Positions 33,019-40,369 of a stretch of DNA of 64,000 bases are shown here, piece by piece. The DNA lies in contig JACPYP010000011.1 of the NCBI GenBank assembly GCA_016195985.1, positions 124,001-188,000 on the forward strand. Direction: 5' to 3'. Source of the DNA: Acidobacteriota bacterium. Lineage in GTDB: Bacteria > Acidobacteriota > Holophagae > Holophagales > Holophagaceae. The notes under the pieces are model-generated. The model did no database searches. It saw only the letters and a list, made by a program, of their open reading frames with translations, and was not told where the DNA came from. Made by a program: the position numbers and the translations under genes. Position 1 is the stretch's first letter. Every line of letters begins with the position of its first letter.

Positions 33019-33150
33019 ATGACCACCAAGAAACCACTCAAAAAGGCCTTCGGTTACGGCGGTGAGACCGCGCAGAAGGCCGCCACCACACCAACCCTTA
33101 AGCAGGCCTTGGCGAAGATCGACCAGGCCGCTCAGAAGAAAGCGAAGTGA
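33019..33150 (+). CDS. Very small lysine-rich protein
   Basis: A 43-residue ORF (MTTKKPLKKAFGYGGETAQK, ending QAAQKKAK) with GAGGAG 5 nt before ATG 33019, and the next gene starts 3 bp after its stop. It is very basic. Position and ribosome site make it a likely real gene of the phage morphogenesis region. Function unknown. Confidence 0.6.
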   Translation: MTTKKPLKKAFGYGGETAQKAATTPTLKQALAKIDQAAQKKAK

Positions 33151-33153
33151 CCC

Positions 33154-33444
33154 GTGCCATTTCTCGTCTTCAGTCCCAACGGATTTTCCGACCTCAACGG
33201 GACCCGTTTCATTCCGGATGCGAATGGATGGTGCACGGTTCCGGATATGTCCACGATTCAGGCACCCCTTGAATCTGGCTTTGCGGTGATGGTCCCCGTC
33301 CAGCTCATCGTGTGCACTACCGCGAAGCGCCCGACGACGAACCTACTTCCTGGAATGAACCTCTTCGATTCCACCCTCGGCAAGCCTATCTGGCGAAACG
33401 CCGCCAACTCTCAGTGGGTCGATGCCACTGGCACCACTGTTTAA
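33154..33444 (+). CDS. Phage-type hypothetical protein
   Basis: A 96-residue protein with GTG start 33154. Its C-terminus, FDSTLGKPIWRNAANSQWVD followed by ATGTTV, resembles an ending found in many phage fibre or head-associated proteins, where this block is conserved. The rest is beta-rich. I infer a minor structural protein, with limited certainty. Confidence 0.6.
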   Translation: MPFLVFSPNGFSDLNGTRFIPDANGWCTVPDMSTIQAPLESGFAVMVPVQLIVCTTAKRPTTNLLPGMNLFDSTLGKPIWRNAANSQWVDATGTTV

Positions 33445-33456
33445 GGAGCCCTGCCA

Positions 33457-34011
33457 ATGTCGATGCCTGGATCCCTCTTTCAACCTGGTGCCCCTACCTG
33501 CCGCATGATTCCGCCGAATGGAGCAGGTGGGGCATTCCCTGCAACACATGGCCGATCTTACAGAGTGTCCCCTGGTGCTGCCGCAGCCGTGCACCTGGAG
33601 GATGTGGAGACCCTGGAGGCTCAGGGGTGGCGACGGATCGACGCAGTCCCAGCTCCTGCTCTCACACCTGAGCAGCTCCGCACGCGCCAGGAAGCTGCCG
33701 AGCGTGCTTCTTGGCGCAAGATTCCGGAAGGTTCACCGATGGGCCGGGTGATCCCACCCATGACCGGAAGCCTGACGATTGAAGGGCGCACCTACAACTC
33801 AGTGAAGGGCGCCGCGCTTGACGTCCCCATGGAGGATGCGCGGATTCTGGCGTGCAATGGATGGCTCCTGTTCGGCTATTGCGGGGGGCTAGAAGCTCGT
33901 CCTGCTCAACCGCGGATTGGAGAAATCTTCGTGGTGACGCCTGCTGAGCAGGTGATCCAGTTCGATGGCCGAAGTTGGCGAGATGTCAGCACTGGAAGCG
34001 TTGTTCCGTGA
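33457..34011 (+). CDS. Phage-type hypothetical protein with internal duplication
   Basis: A 184-residue protein. Two related units are visible: about residues 19-60 (HGRSYRVSPGAAAAVHLEDV, LEAQGWRRI) and 100-140 (EGRTYNSVKGAALDVPMEDA, LACNGWLLF). Each has R-(S/T)-Y, a Gly-Ala turn, an Asp-Val helix and a closing GW. The C-terminus, IGEIFVVTPAEQVIQFDGRS, is a separate small beta unit. It looks like a small structural or decoration protein; no family name can be given. Confidence 0.6.
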   Translation: MSMPGSLFQPGAPTCRMIPPNGAGGAFPATHGRSYRVSPGAAAAVHLEDVETLEAQGWRRIDAVPAPALTPEQLRTRQEAAERASWRKIPEGSPMGRVIPPMTGSLTIEGRTYNSVKGAALDVPMEDARILACNGWLLFGYCGGLEARPAQPRIGEIFVVTPAEQVIQFDGRSWRDVSTGSVVP

Positions 34012-34125
34012 ATCCCGCCTAGGAAACGGGGCCGGGCATCGTCGGGTTCGTGCAGGCCGATGGTGCCCGTTTTCTGATTCGAAACCCCTCCTTTGCCGGC
34101 TGAGCCGACCTTCCGGAGATTCCAA

Positions 34126-36420
34126 ATGTCCGACAACGAAGTAAATGTAAAGATCAGCGCAGACATCAAGAGCTTCCTTCAGGGCATGAAGGAGGCCTCT
34201 GAGAACGTCGAGAAGTCCACCGCCGCCATCAAAGGCGACCTGGGCAGCATGATCGAGTCTTTCGAGCACCTGGGTTTTGCATCTCTGGCAATTGGTGTTG
34301 TAGGGCTGGCCTTTGAAGGGCTCAAGGAGTCCGCAGAATTCATCAAGGAATCCATCGAGGAGACGCACGAGCTAGCACGCTCCTTTAAGGATCTCGCTTA
34401 CCAAACAGGCATCAGCCACGAGGAACTCAACAACCTCAATACAGCCCAAACCCTGGAGGGCGGGACCATCCAGGAGCTTGAAGGCTGGATGAAGGGCGCC
34501 ACCAAGGCGATCAAGGCCAACGCCGACATGCTGGTTGAGAACGGCATCGCCGCCAGCAAAGCAGAGCTGATGGCCATGCCCTTCACCGACTACCTGAAAA
34601 AGGTCATGGCGGCTGCGGAGAGCATTCACGATCCCATGCGGCGCGGGATCTTCCTTCAGGAGGCTCTGGGCCGGGCGGGCATGGAAGCGGCGCCGCAGAT
34701 CCGGGAGATGCTGGAGCAGCTTGAAGTCGCACCTGAAACACTACGGCGCTACGGGCGGGCCATTGGTCAGGACAACGTCGAGGACATGGAGCGTTTCGAG
34801 CATGCGACCGGGAAGGTCAAGATCGCCACCCAGGGCCTGAAGCAGACACTTGCCGAAACCTTCGGCGACAACCTGGTGACCGCGAAGGAGCGATGGGCTG
34901 ATTTCGTTTCCAACTGGTCAGCAGGGCTTCATGAACTACTTGGCGATGGGCCAAATGTCGCCATCCGAAAGCAAATTGAGGCAATGAAAAAGGAAATTGC
35001 CAAGGGACAGGAAGAGATCCGAGCCATGGGTGGGGTGGCGCCCGAGATGCCTGGAGAGCAGGGGCATGAGCAGGAGGTCGGCAAAAAAATTCATATCAAT
35101 GAGGAAATAAATGACGCCAAGAAGGCCGCCGCAGACCGCCTGGCGATTCGTCGGCTCACGGATGGCGCCATCATCCGCAGCGCCGAATACGTTTTTCAGG
35201 AGCAGGTGAAGAACGACAAGGAACTCGTGGCCTCAAGCGCCATGACGCAAGCGGAGATGGAAGCGGATCTGCGGCGCGCTGCCAAGGAACGCCTGGACAC
35301 CGTGATGAGCGCTTTGAAGGACGAGGAGAAGGCCAACGCGAGGATGCCTGTCGAGTTGAAGGCAACCCTGGACAAAGAGAAGCAGGCGCAGGAGCAATAC
35401 AGCGCCTCCATGTTGGAGCTTGGTCGCCAGACATCTGAGCAGGCCCGCAAGGACAAGGAAAAGACCGATGCTGAGGCCGAAAAGGCGCGCAAGCAGAACC
35501 TCGAATTAGCGAAGCGCGGCGCACAGGACAAATTGAACCTCGTGCATTCCGAATTGGAGGCCAAGGAGCGAGTCCTGGATCAGGATCTGGCCTTTGGCCG
35601 CATCAACGAAGACCAGTGGGTAGCCATGAGGAAGGCTGGCGTCGCGCAGGAACTGAAGGCCCAGTTAGATGCCCTGAACACAGAGCAGAAGGCCGCCGAG
35701 GGCGACTTGGTGCACTGGACGAAAATTGAGAACCAGAAAAGCGCACTTCGTCGAAAGGCTGATGGAGACATCCAAAAGCTCGACATTGAGGCCGTGAACC
35801 GCTCCAAGACCCGCTGGGACGGGTTCTTTAGCAGCATGACCGGTGGCTGGGAGTCCGCGGTCAAGGGCCTCATCCACGGCACTCTGACTTGGGGGGATGC
35901 CTTCAAGGAGGTGTTGAACCAAGGGCTGGACGGCCTCATCAGCTTCTTCGTGCGCTGGGGTGAAGAGGAGGCCATCAAGTGGGCCACCAGTGAGGCGATG
36001 GGAAGAACTGGACGGACTGAGGAAGCCACGGGGGCTGCTGCCGTCTACGCCATCAATGCTATGGCCAGCGTGGCTGCCATTCCCTTCTGGGGGTGGGCGG
36101 CTGCGCCTGGGGTTGGTGCCGAAGCCTATGGCGCTGGCCTTGCCTTCGCAGGCCTGGCGTCCGCAGAAGGCGGGTGGGAGCGCGTGCCATCGGACCAGGT
36201 GGCCCAGCTCCACAAGAACGAGCAGGTCCTCCCCGCCAGCTATGCCGAGGGCCTCCGAAGCTTGGTCGCAAGTCACCAGACAGGCGAGGGGCAGCAATCA
36301 GGTGGCGAAACCCATGTCCATTTCCACGGGACGTTGATCGATTCGACCTTTTGGCAAAAGCACCAAGGGCCAATCATCCAGACCGTTCAGGACGCCATCA
36401 GGAATCGGAGGACGAAGTGA
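34126..36420 (+). CDS. Phage tail tape-measure protein
   Basis: A 764-residue protein. ATG 34126 follows GGAG by 7 nt. The N-terminus (VNVKISADIKSFLQGMKEAS) is the usual tape-measure opening. A hydrophobic stretch (LASLAIGVVGLAFEGL-like, about 50-75), a long Lys/Glu/Gln/Ala coiled coil (about 280-560), and a C-terminal hydrophobic Gly/Ala-rich region (IPFWGWAAAPGVGAEAYGAG) then SDQVAQLHKNEQVLPASYA are typical. In tailed phages this protein sets tail length and aids DNA ejection. No tail-tube, chaperone or baseplate gene is present, so it cannot build a tail by itself. Confidence 0.82.
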   Translation: MSDNEVNVKISADIKSFLQGMKEASENVEKSTAAIKGDLGSMIESFEHLGFASLAIGVVGLAFEGLKESAEFIKESIEETHELARSFKDLAYQTGISHEELNNLNTAQTLEGGTIQELEGWMKGATKAIKANADMLVENGIAASKAELMAMPFTDYLKKVMAAAESIHDPMRRGIFLQEALGRAGMEAAPQIREMLEQLEVAPETLRRYGRAIGQDNVEDMERFEHATGKVKIATQGLKQTLAETFGDNLVTAKERWADFVSNWSAGLHELLGDGPNVAIRKQIEAMKKEIAKGQEEIRAMGGVAPEMPGEQGHEQEVGKKIHINEEINDAKKAAADRLAIRRLTDGAIIRSAEYVFQEQVKNDKELVASSAMTQAEMEADLRRAAKERLDTVMSALKDEEKANARMPVELKATLDKEKQAQEQYSASMLELGRQTSEQARKDKEKTDAEAEKARKQNLELAKRGAQDKLNLVHSELEAKERVLDQDLAFGRINEDQWVAMRKAGVAQELKAQLDALNTEQKAAEGDLVHWTKIENQKSALRRKADGDIQKLDIEAVNRSKTRWDGFFSSMTGGWESAVKGLIHGTLTWGDAFKEVLNQGLDGLISFFVRWGEEEAIKWATSEAMGRTGRTEEATGAAAVYAINAMASVAAIPFWGWAAAPGVGAEAYGAGLAFAGLASAEGGWERVPSDQVAQLHKNEQVLPASYAEGLRSLVASHQTGEGQQSGGETHVHFHGTLIDSTFWQKHQGPIIQTVQDAIRNRRTK

Positions 36421-36707
36421 ACACCATCCGCATTCCAAACCTGATGGAAATCCCACAGAACAACGAAGGGGACCGCGATCTGCTCCCAGTCGCCTGGGCG
36501 CTTCTCCTGGATCTGCCGAAGCAAGAGCCTGGCTTCCGTTACAAGATCCTTGGGAATCTTGAAGGAGAGGGTGGCTGGTTCCAGGCACGCTGTGAGCCAG
36601 ATGGAACCTTGACGGTTCAAAAGGAATGCATCGCGACGAGGTTAGGCGGCACCCTCTTCTTCGCCCTGAGCGAGCTTGCCCCTGACCTCGTGAGAGTAGA
36701 ACCATGA
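36417..36707 (+). CDS. Hypothetical protein between tape measure and terminase genes
   Basis: A 96-residue acidic protein. GTG 36417 overlaps the tape-measure stop (GTGA), and its stop overlaps the TerS start (ATGA). The sequence GFRYKILGNLEGEGGWFQAR suggests a compact beta fold. No motif is recognised; position suggests a tail or packaging accessory protein. Confidence 0.6.
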   Translation: MNTIRIPNLMEIPQNNEGDRDLLPVAWALLLDLPKQEPGFRYKILGNLEGEGGWFQARCEPDGTLTVQKECIATRLGGTLFFALSELAPDLVRVEP

Positions 36708-37264
36708 GCAAGGTAGAACCCCTTAAGCCCAAGACAAGGGTGGACTGGGAGGCCATCGAGCGCCTGTACCGCACGACCTTCCTCAGCCTCCGGGACATAG
36801 CCGCCACCCACGGCACCAAGCCCAGCACGATCCAAAGCCGGGTCAGGGCTGGGCGGTGGACCCGAGGAGCCGTGGCCAACAAGCGACAGATCGTTGCCGA
36901 GGCCCAGGCCGGCGTAATCCCCGGCATGAAACCCGAAGCAACCAAGAAGGCCCAGGAGAAGGCCATCGCGGAAGACTTGGAGGATATGAAAACAGGCCTC
37001 ACAGGGTATCGGCGCCTCCTCAACGTAATGCAGCAAGCCGCGGATCGCCTACAGGTCACAGACCCCCTGGTGGACAAGAAGGCCAAGGTTATGGCCGAAA
37101 CCATCGACAAGGCTGTCGATGGAATCAGGAAGATTCGTGGCTTGGATGACCCCAACAAGAAAGCCCTCACACAGGACGAACTCAATGAGCTCATCGCAGA
37201 GATTGCAGGCGAAATTGGATCGGCTCAACGATCTGATCCCCTCTCAGAAGCAGCAGGTTGTTGA
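36704..37264 (+). CDS. terS: Terminase small subunit-like protein
   Basis: A 186-residue protein. The N-terminal helix-turn-helix (DWEAIERLYRTTFLSLRDIA; THGTKPSTIQSRVRAGRWTR) is typical of small terminases that recognise the packaging site. The middle is a helical oligomerisation region, and the C-terminus overlaps the large-subunit gene by 80 bp in another frame. It would choose the DNA to be packaged, and in a satellite this is the subunit that redirects packaging. Confidence 0.8.
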   Translation: MSKVEPLKPKTRVDWEAIERLYRTTFLSLRDIAATHGTKPSTIQSRVRAGRWTRGAVANKRQIVAEAQAGVIPGMKPEATKKAQEKAIAEDLEDMKTGLTGYRRLLNVMQQAADRLQVTDPLVDKKAKVMAETIDKAVDGIRKIRGLDDPNKKALTQDELNELIAEIAGEIGSAQRSDPLSEAAGC

Positions 37265-38723
37265 GGCCCTCCTCCAGGTCAAGCGAGGATGGAAACCCTT
37301 CCCCGGGCCCCAAACCCAGGCCTTTGAGTCTGAGGCGGATATCCTCCTCTACGGCGGGGCAGCAGGAGGCGGAAAGACCGACCTGGGCCTCGGTTTGGCC
37401 AGGCGAAAGCACTCCCAGAGCATCATCTTCCGGCGCGTGTTCCCGAGCCTTCGTGGAATCGAAACCCGGGCTCGGCAGATGTATGCCCCGGAGACGGGCT
37501 ACAACGAGTCTCTGCACCGCTGGAAATTCAAGGATGGGCGCCAAATTGAATTCGGCTCCCTCCAATACGACAAGGACGTTACGAACTACCAAGGCCAGCC
37601 GCATGACCTCTATGTATTCGACGAAATCACTGAGTTCACCGAGGCCCAGTTTCGCTTTGTGATTGGCTGGAACCGCACAACGAAAAAGGGACAGCGGTGC
37701 CGCATCGTTTGCACAGGCAATCCGCCGACATCCCAGGATGGGGCCTGGGTCATCCAGTTCTGGGCGCCCTGGCTAGACGAGAATCACCCGAATCCAGCCC
37801 TACCCGGTGAGCTTCGCTGGTTCACCACCATCGGCGGCAAGGACCAGGAGATGCCCAACGGCGACCCTGTGCTCATCGATGGAGAACTGGTGTCACCAAG
37901 GTCGCGGACCTTCATCCCCGCTCGGGTTCAGGACAACCCTGCGCTTCTCGGGACCGATTATCTGGCGACCCTCCAGGCCCTGCCAGAACCGCTGCGCTCG
38001 AAGATGCTCTACGGCGATTTCAAAGCCGGGGCTGAAGATGCCCGGAACCAGGTCATTCCTACAGAGTGGGTGAAGGCGGCACAGGACCGCTGGACCGAAG
38101 ATGGTCACGTGGGCAATGCGATGACCTGCCTTGGCGTCGATGTGGCCCGCGGCGGTAAGGACAAGACGGTCATCACCCCCCGGCATGGCAACTGGTTCGG
38201 CCGCGCCTGGGCCTATCCAGGTTCAAGCACACCGGACGGCCCCGTCGTCGCCGGCCTGGTGCTCCAGCACCACCAGCGGCCAGCCAAGATCAACGTGGAT
38301 GTGATCGGCGTGGGCGGGAGCGTCTACGACTTCTTGAAGGATTGCGACGGCATCGAGGTAGTGGCCATCAACGGCGCAGCAGGAAGCAAGAGTAAGGACC
38401 TCTCCGGCGCACTGGGGTTCTTCAACCTGCGCGCAGAGAATTGGTGGAAGCTCCGAGAGGCCTTGGATCCTGCCAGTGGTGAGGACTTGGCCATCCCGCC
38501 GGATCCCGAGCTCAAGTCAGACCTCTGTGCTCCCACGTGGAAGGTGACCGCGCGCGGGATCCAGGTGGAGGCTAAGGACGACATCATCGCCAGAATTGGA
38601 CGCAGCCCAGATCGTGGTGATTCGCTCGTCTACGCCCATGCCCAGGCGTACCTCCCGGGGCAGGGGCTCCTGGATTACATCCGGGAAATGGCTGAAGAGC
38701 GCCGGAGACAGGAGGCCTCGTGA
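37185..38723 (+). CDS. terL: Phage terminase large subunit
   Basis: A 512-residue packaging motor. The ATPase has Walker A LLYGGAAGGGKTDLG (about 57-65) and Walker B LYVFDEITEF (about 142-147), with a coupling motif in RIVCTGNPP. The nuclease domain has GVDVARGGKDKTV (about 317) and a later acidic pair near DRGDSLVYAHA. ATG 37185 follows AGGA and overlaps TerS by 80 bp. In tailed phages a portal gene usually follows; here a secreted-protein gene follows instead. The domain set is complete, so the motor could be active. Confidence 0.92.
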   Translation: MSSSQRLQAKLDRLNDLIPSQKQQVVEALLQVKRGWKPFPGPQTQAFESEADILLYGGAAGGGKTDLGLGLARRKHSQSIIFRRVFPSLRGIETRARQMYAPETGYNESLHRWKFKDGRQIEFGSLQYDKDVTNYQGQPHDLYVFDEITEFTEAQFRFVIGWNRTTKKGQRCRIVCTGNPPTSQDGAWVIQFWAPWLDENHPNPALPGELRWFTTIGGKDQEMPNGDPVLIDGELVSPRSRTFIPARVQDNPALLGTDYLATLQALPEPLRSKMLYGDFKAGAEDARNQVIPTEWVKAAQDRWTEDGHVGNAMTCLGVDVARGGKDKTVITPRHGNWFGRAWAYPGSSTPDGPVVAGLVLQHHQRPAKINVDVIGVGGSVYDFLKDCDGIEVVAINGAAGSKSKDLSGALGFFNLRAENWWKLREALDPASGEDLAIPPDPELKSDLCAPTWKVTARGIQVEAKDDIIARIGRSPDRGDSLVYAHAQAYLPGQGLLDYIREMAEERRRQEAS

Positions 38724-38812
38724 ACATCCCGATATACATAGGCCGGAATTATTAGGCAGGCTGTTCTTTCAGTGGTAGAAGATCGACAGAGAATCAATGA
38801 TGAGGAGGTAGT

Positions 38813-39463
38813 GTGAAGACGACTATTCTTGCGTGCGTGTTCTCCCTTTCGGCCCTTGGGCAGGAACCAGCCCCTGCTCCCGCACCCGTCACGGAACCAG
38901 CGCCTGCTCCGGTCCCGGTCCCGGTTCTGACCCCCGCCCAGACGCGTGACCAGGCCCTCATTAAGCTCATCGATGGGCGTAGATCCTACCTCCCCAACGC
39001 CCTGGAAGGCGCGGCGCTGTCCGATGGGAAGGGTGACCACAAGCTAACCTCCATCCCTGGAAACTTCAGCCACACCTTCGCCTTCGTGACGGCGCTCTTT
39101 TATGCCGACTTCCCTGATCAGCACGCGGAGTTCCGCGCTGCGGGGAACACCCCCACCATCTGGATCCGCATTGATACCAACCCGAAGGGGCGCGTATTCC
39201 TGGTGAAAGCCAAGGTGAATGAGCGGACCCAGAATCGTTCCGTCAAGGTTGGCCGGTCCGGGTTTGGCAGCGTGAGCAGCATCATGGTTCCCGATTCCGA
39301 CTGGACAGTGCCGTTCACATCCAAGGACCACGGCGATGGGCTGTGGGAGATCACCCCCAAGGCCCCGCTCAAGCCGGGCGAGTACGGCATCTTCGCCAGC
39401 GCGATGGCATCAGGCGCGCCGACTGGCGGCGGTGGAATCCTCTACGACTTCGGCATCGACTAG
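38813..39463 (+). CDS. Secreted protein with Pro/Ala linker, unknown function
   Basis: A 216-residue exported protein. GTG 38813 has a strong GAGGAGG site. The signal peptide MKTTILACVFSLSALGQ is followed by a Pro-Ala-Val linker (EPAPAPAPVTEPAPAPVPVP) and a globular beta-rich domain (GRVFLVKAKVNERTQNRSVK, EYGIFASAMASG). It sits downstream of terL where portal genes usually lie. It may be cargo (a lysogenic-conversion gene) altering the host envelope; no family is recognised. Confidence 0.65.
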   Translation: MKTTILACVFSLSALGQEPAPAPAPVTEPAPAPVPVPVLTPAQTRDQALIKLIDGRRSYLPNALEGAALSDGKGDHKLTSIPGNFSHTFAFVTALFYADFPDQHAEFRAAGNTPTIWIRIDTNPKGRVFLVKAKVNERTQNRSVKVGRSGFGSVSSIMVPDSDWTVPFTSKDHGDGLWEITPKAPLKPGEYGIFASAMASGAPTGGGGILYDFGID

Positions 39464-39466
39464 GCC

Positions 39467-39673
39467 ATGACCAAGCGCTCTGGCATCCCTGGCCTCAGCT
39501 TCTCTTGGCGCCGCGCCCTGGGCGTCTCCGCTGCGCAGGCGAAGCTATCCCGCAAGGTCGGCGTTCCCCTCTCGCGGAGCGGCCGTCAGCGCAAGGTGGG
39601 CAGATCGCTGGGCTGTGGCGTCCTGGTGGCCACCATCGGGGCCGGGTGGTCCGTGCTAAGGATGCTGGTTTGA
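39467..39673 (+). CDS. Small basic phage-type protein
   Basis: A 68-residue protein starting MTKRSGIPGLSFSWRRALGV, 3 bp after the preceding stop. It is very basic (GVPLSRSGRQRKVGRSLGC) and ends with a hydrophobic segment (VLVATIGAGWSVL). The pattern of a Trp-Arg-Arg helix plus RSGRQRK recurs in small phage and plasmid proteins. Function unknown. Confidence 0.6.
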   Translation: MTKRSGIPGLSFSWRRALGVSAAQAKLSRKVGVPLSRSGRQRKVGRSLGCGVLVATIGAGWSVLRMLV

Positions 39674-39692
39674 ACGATTAAGGAGGAAGCGA

Positions 39693-40013
39693 ATGGAGGG
39701 CCGAAAACCTGGGGTGCGCCCTGGAACACCATCCCCGATGAAGAAACAGTGGGTGATTAGGGTGGATGGTCAATTCATCCGAATCGAGGGACTTCCAAGC
39801 CAGCCACCGCCCGGTGTCCCGACCTACTTCGAAAATTCCAAATCAGCCCAGATCGCGGCTCAACACATTGCCCAAGCTCTTGGTATGGGGCTAGTCGCCG
39901 AACTGCTGGCTGTGAACCGAAAGTGGCTCTTGTCTGTGGCACGAGGTGAAATCACGGGCCTGCGGATGAAACAGGTTTCCTGGCCAGTGCCGATTGTTCG
40001 GTTTCCCCGATAG
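39693..40013 (+). CDS. Hypothetical protein, last gene of the element
   Basis: A 106-residue protein (ATG 39693, with AAGGAGG about 6 nt upstream). It is soluble, with FENSKSAQIAAQHIAQALGM as a predicted helix. No motif recognised. The following 180 bp to the tRNA terminator are AT-rich and hold no other gene. Confidence 0.6.
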   Translation: MEGRKPGVRPGTPSPMKKQWVIRVDGQFIRIEGLPSQPPPGVPTYFENSKSAQIAAQHIAQALGMGLVAELLAVNRKWLLSVARGEITGLRMKQVSWPVPIVRFPR

Positions 40014-40194
40014 GTTCGTGGCAACCAAATTGGAAGGGGAGTGACGGTCTTCGCCAGGAGGTGACCTTGAGCGCCATCGGGGGTGATGGAAGGTCGGCAC
40101 ACGCTATTTTTTTTGTTTGAAATTATACGGGATGGCTACGGCGGGTATTTTGGGGGTGTCCAAACCGCTTGTAAGTGTTGAACGGGTGACGCAA

Positions 40195-40229
40195 GAAAAA
40201 GCCCCGAGGACTCAGCATCCACGGGGCTT
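40195..40229 (-). terminator. Element-encoded terminator for tRNA-Met
   Basis: Arms 40199-40206 and 40222-40229 form AAGCCCCG/CGGGGCTT; on the minus strand the hairpin is followed by TTTTTC. It lies 9 bp beyond the tRNA-Met 3' end, inside the element, and replaces the host terminator now displaced to 24400-24426. Confidence 0.8.
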
Positions 40230-40238
40230 CATGTCGTT

Positions 40239-40286
40239 TGGTGGCTGGAGGCAGACTCGAACTGCCGACCTAGGGATTATGAGACC
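40239..40286. repeat. Attachment site copy (right), inside intact tRNA-Met
   Basis: The 48 bp identical to 24432-24479. This copy completes the intact tRNA-Met gene at the right border of the element. Confidence 0.93.
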
Positions 40287-40315
40287 CTCGCTCTAACCAC
40301 CTGAGCTACCCAGCC
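40239..40315 (-). tRNA. tRNA-Met (CAT), elongator type, integration target
   Basis: A 77-nt cloverleaf on the minus strand: acceptor GGCTGGG paired with TCCAGCC, anticodon loop CTCATAA (CAT), TTCGAGTC T-loop region and an encoded CCA. The 5' half resembles elongator tRNA-Met (GTAGCTCAG then TTAGAGC). The 3' 48 nt were supplied by the element on integration. Confidence 0.93.
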
Positions 40316-40369
40316 AGAACCCACAGTCTATCGCGGCCCTGGGGCTGCGTCTACGGCGGAAATGGGGGC

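Larger units (their letters stand above)
24432..40286. mobile_element. tRNA-Met-integrated phage-like element (satellite or reduced prophage), 15.9 kb
   Basis: The element is bounded by perfect 48-bp direct repeats and has a tyrosine integrase just inside the left end. It carries an excisionase-like HTH gene, a primase-helicase, an origin-like repeat zone, a glycosyltransferase, several short phage-type genes, a tape-measure protein and terminase small and large subunits, all on the plus strand and often overlapping by 4 bp. No portal, major capsid, head protease, tail tube, baseplate, tail fibre, holin or endolysin gene is recognisable, and no repressor. The tight, undamaged gene packing argues against simple decay. 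It may be a helper-dependent satellite; a deleted prophage is the main alternative. Confidence 0.88.
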
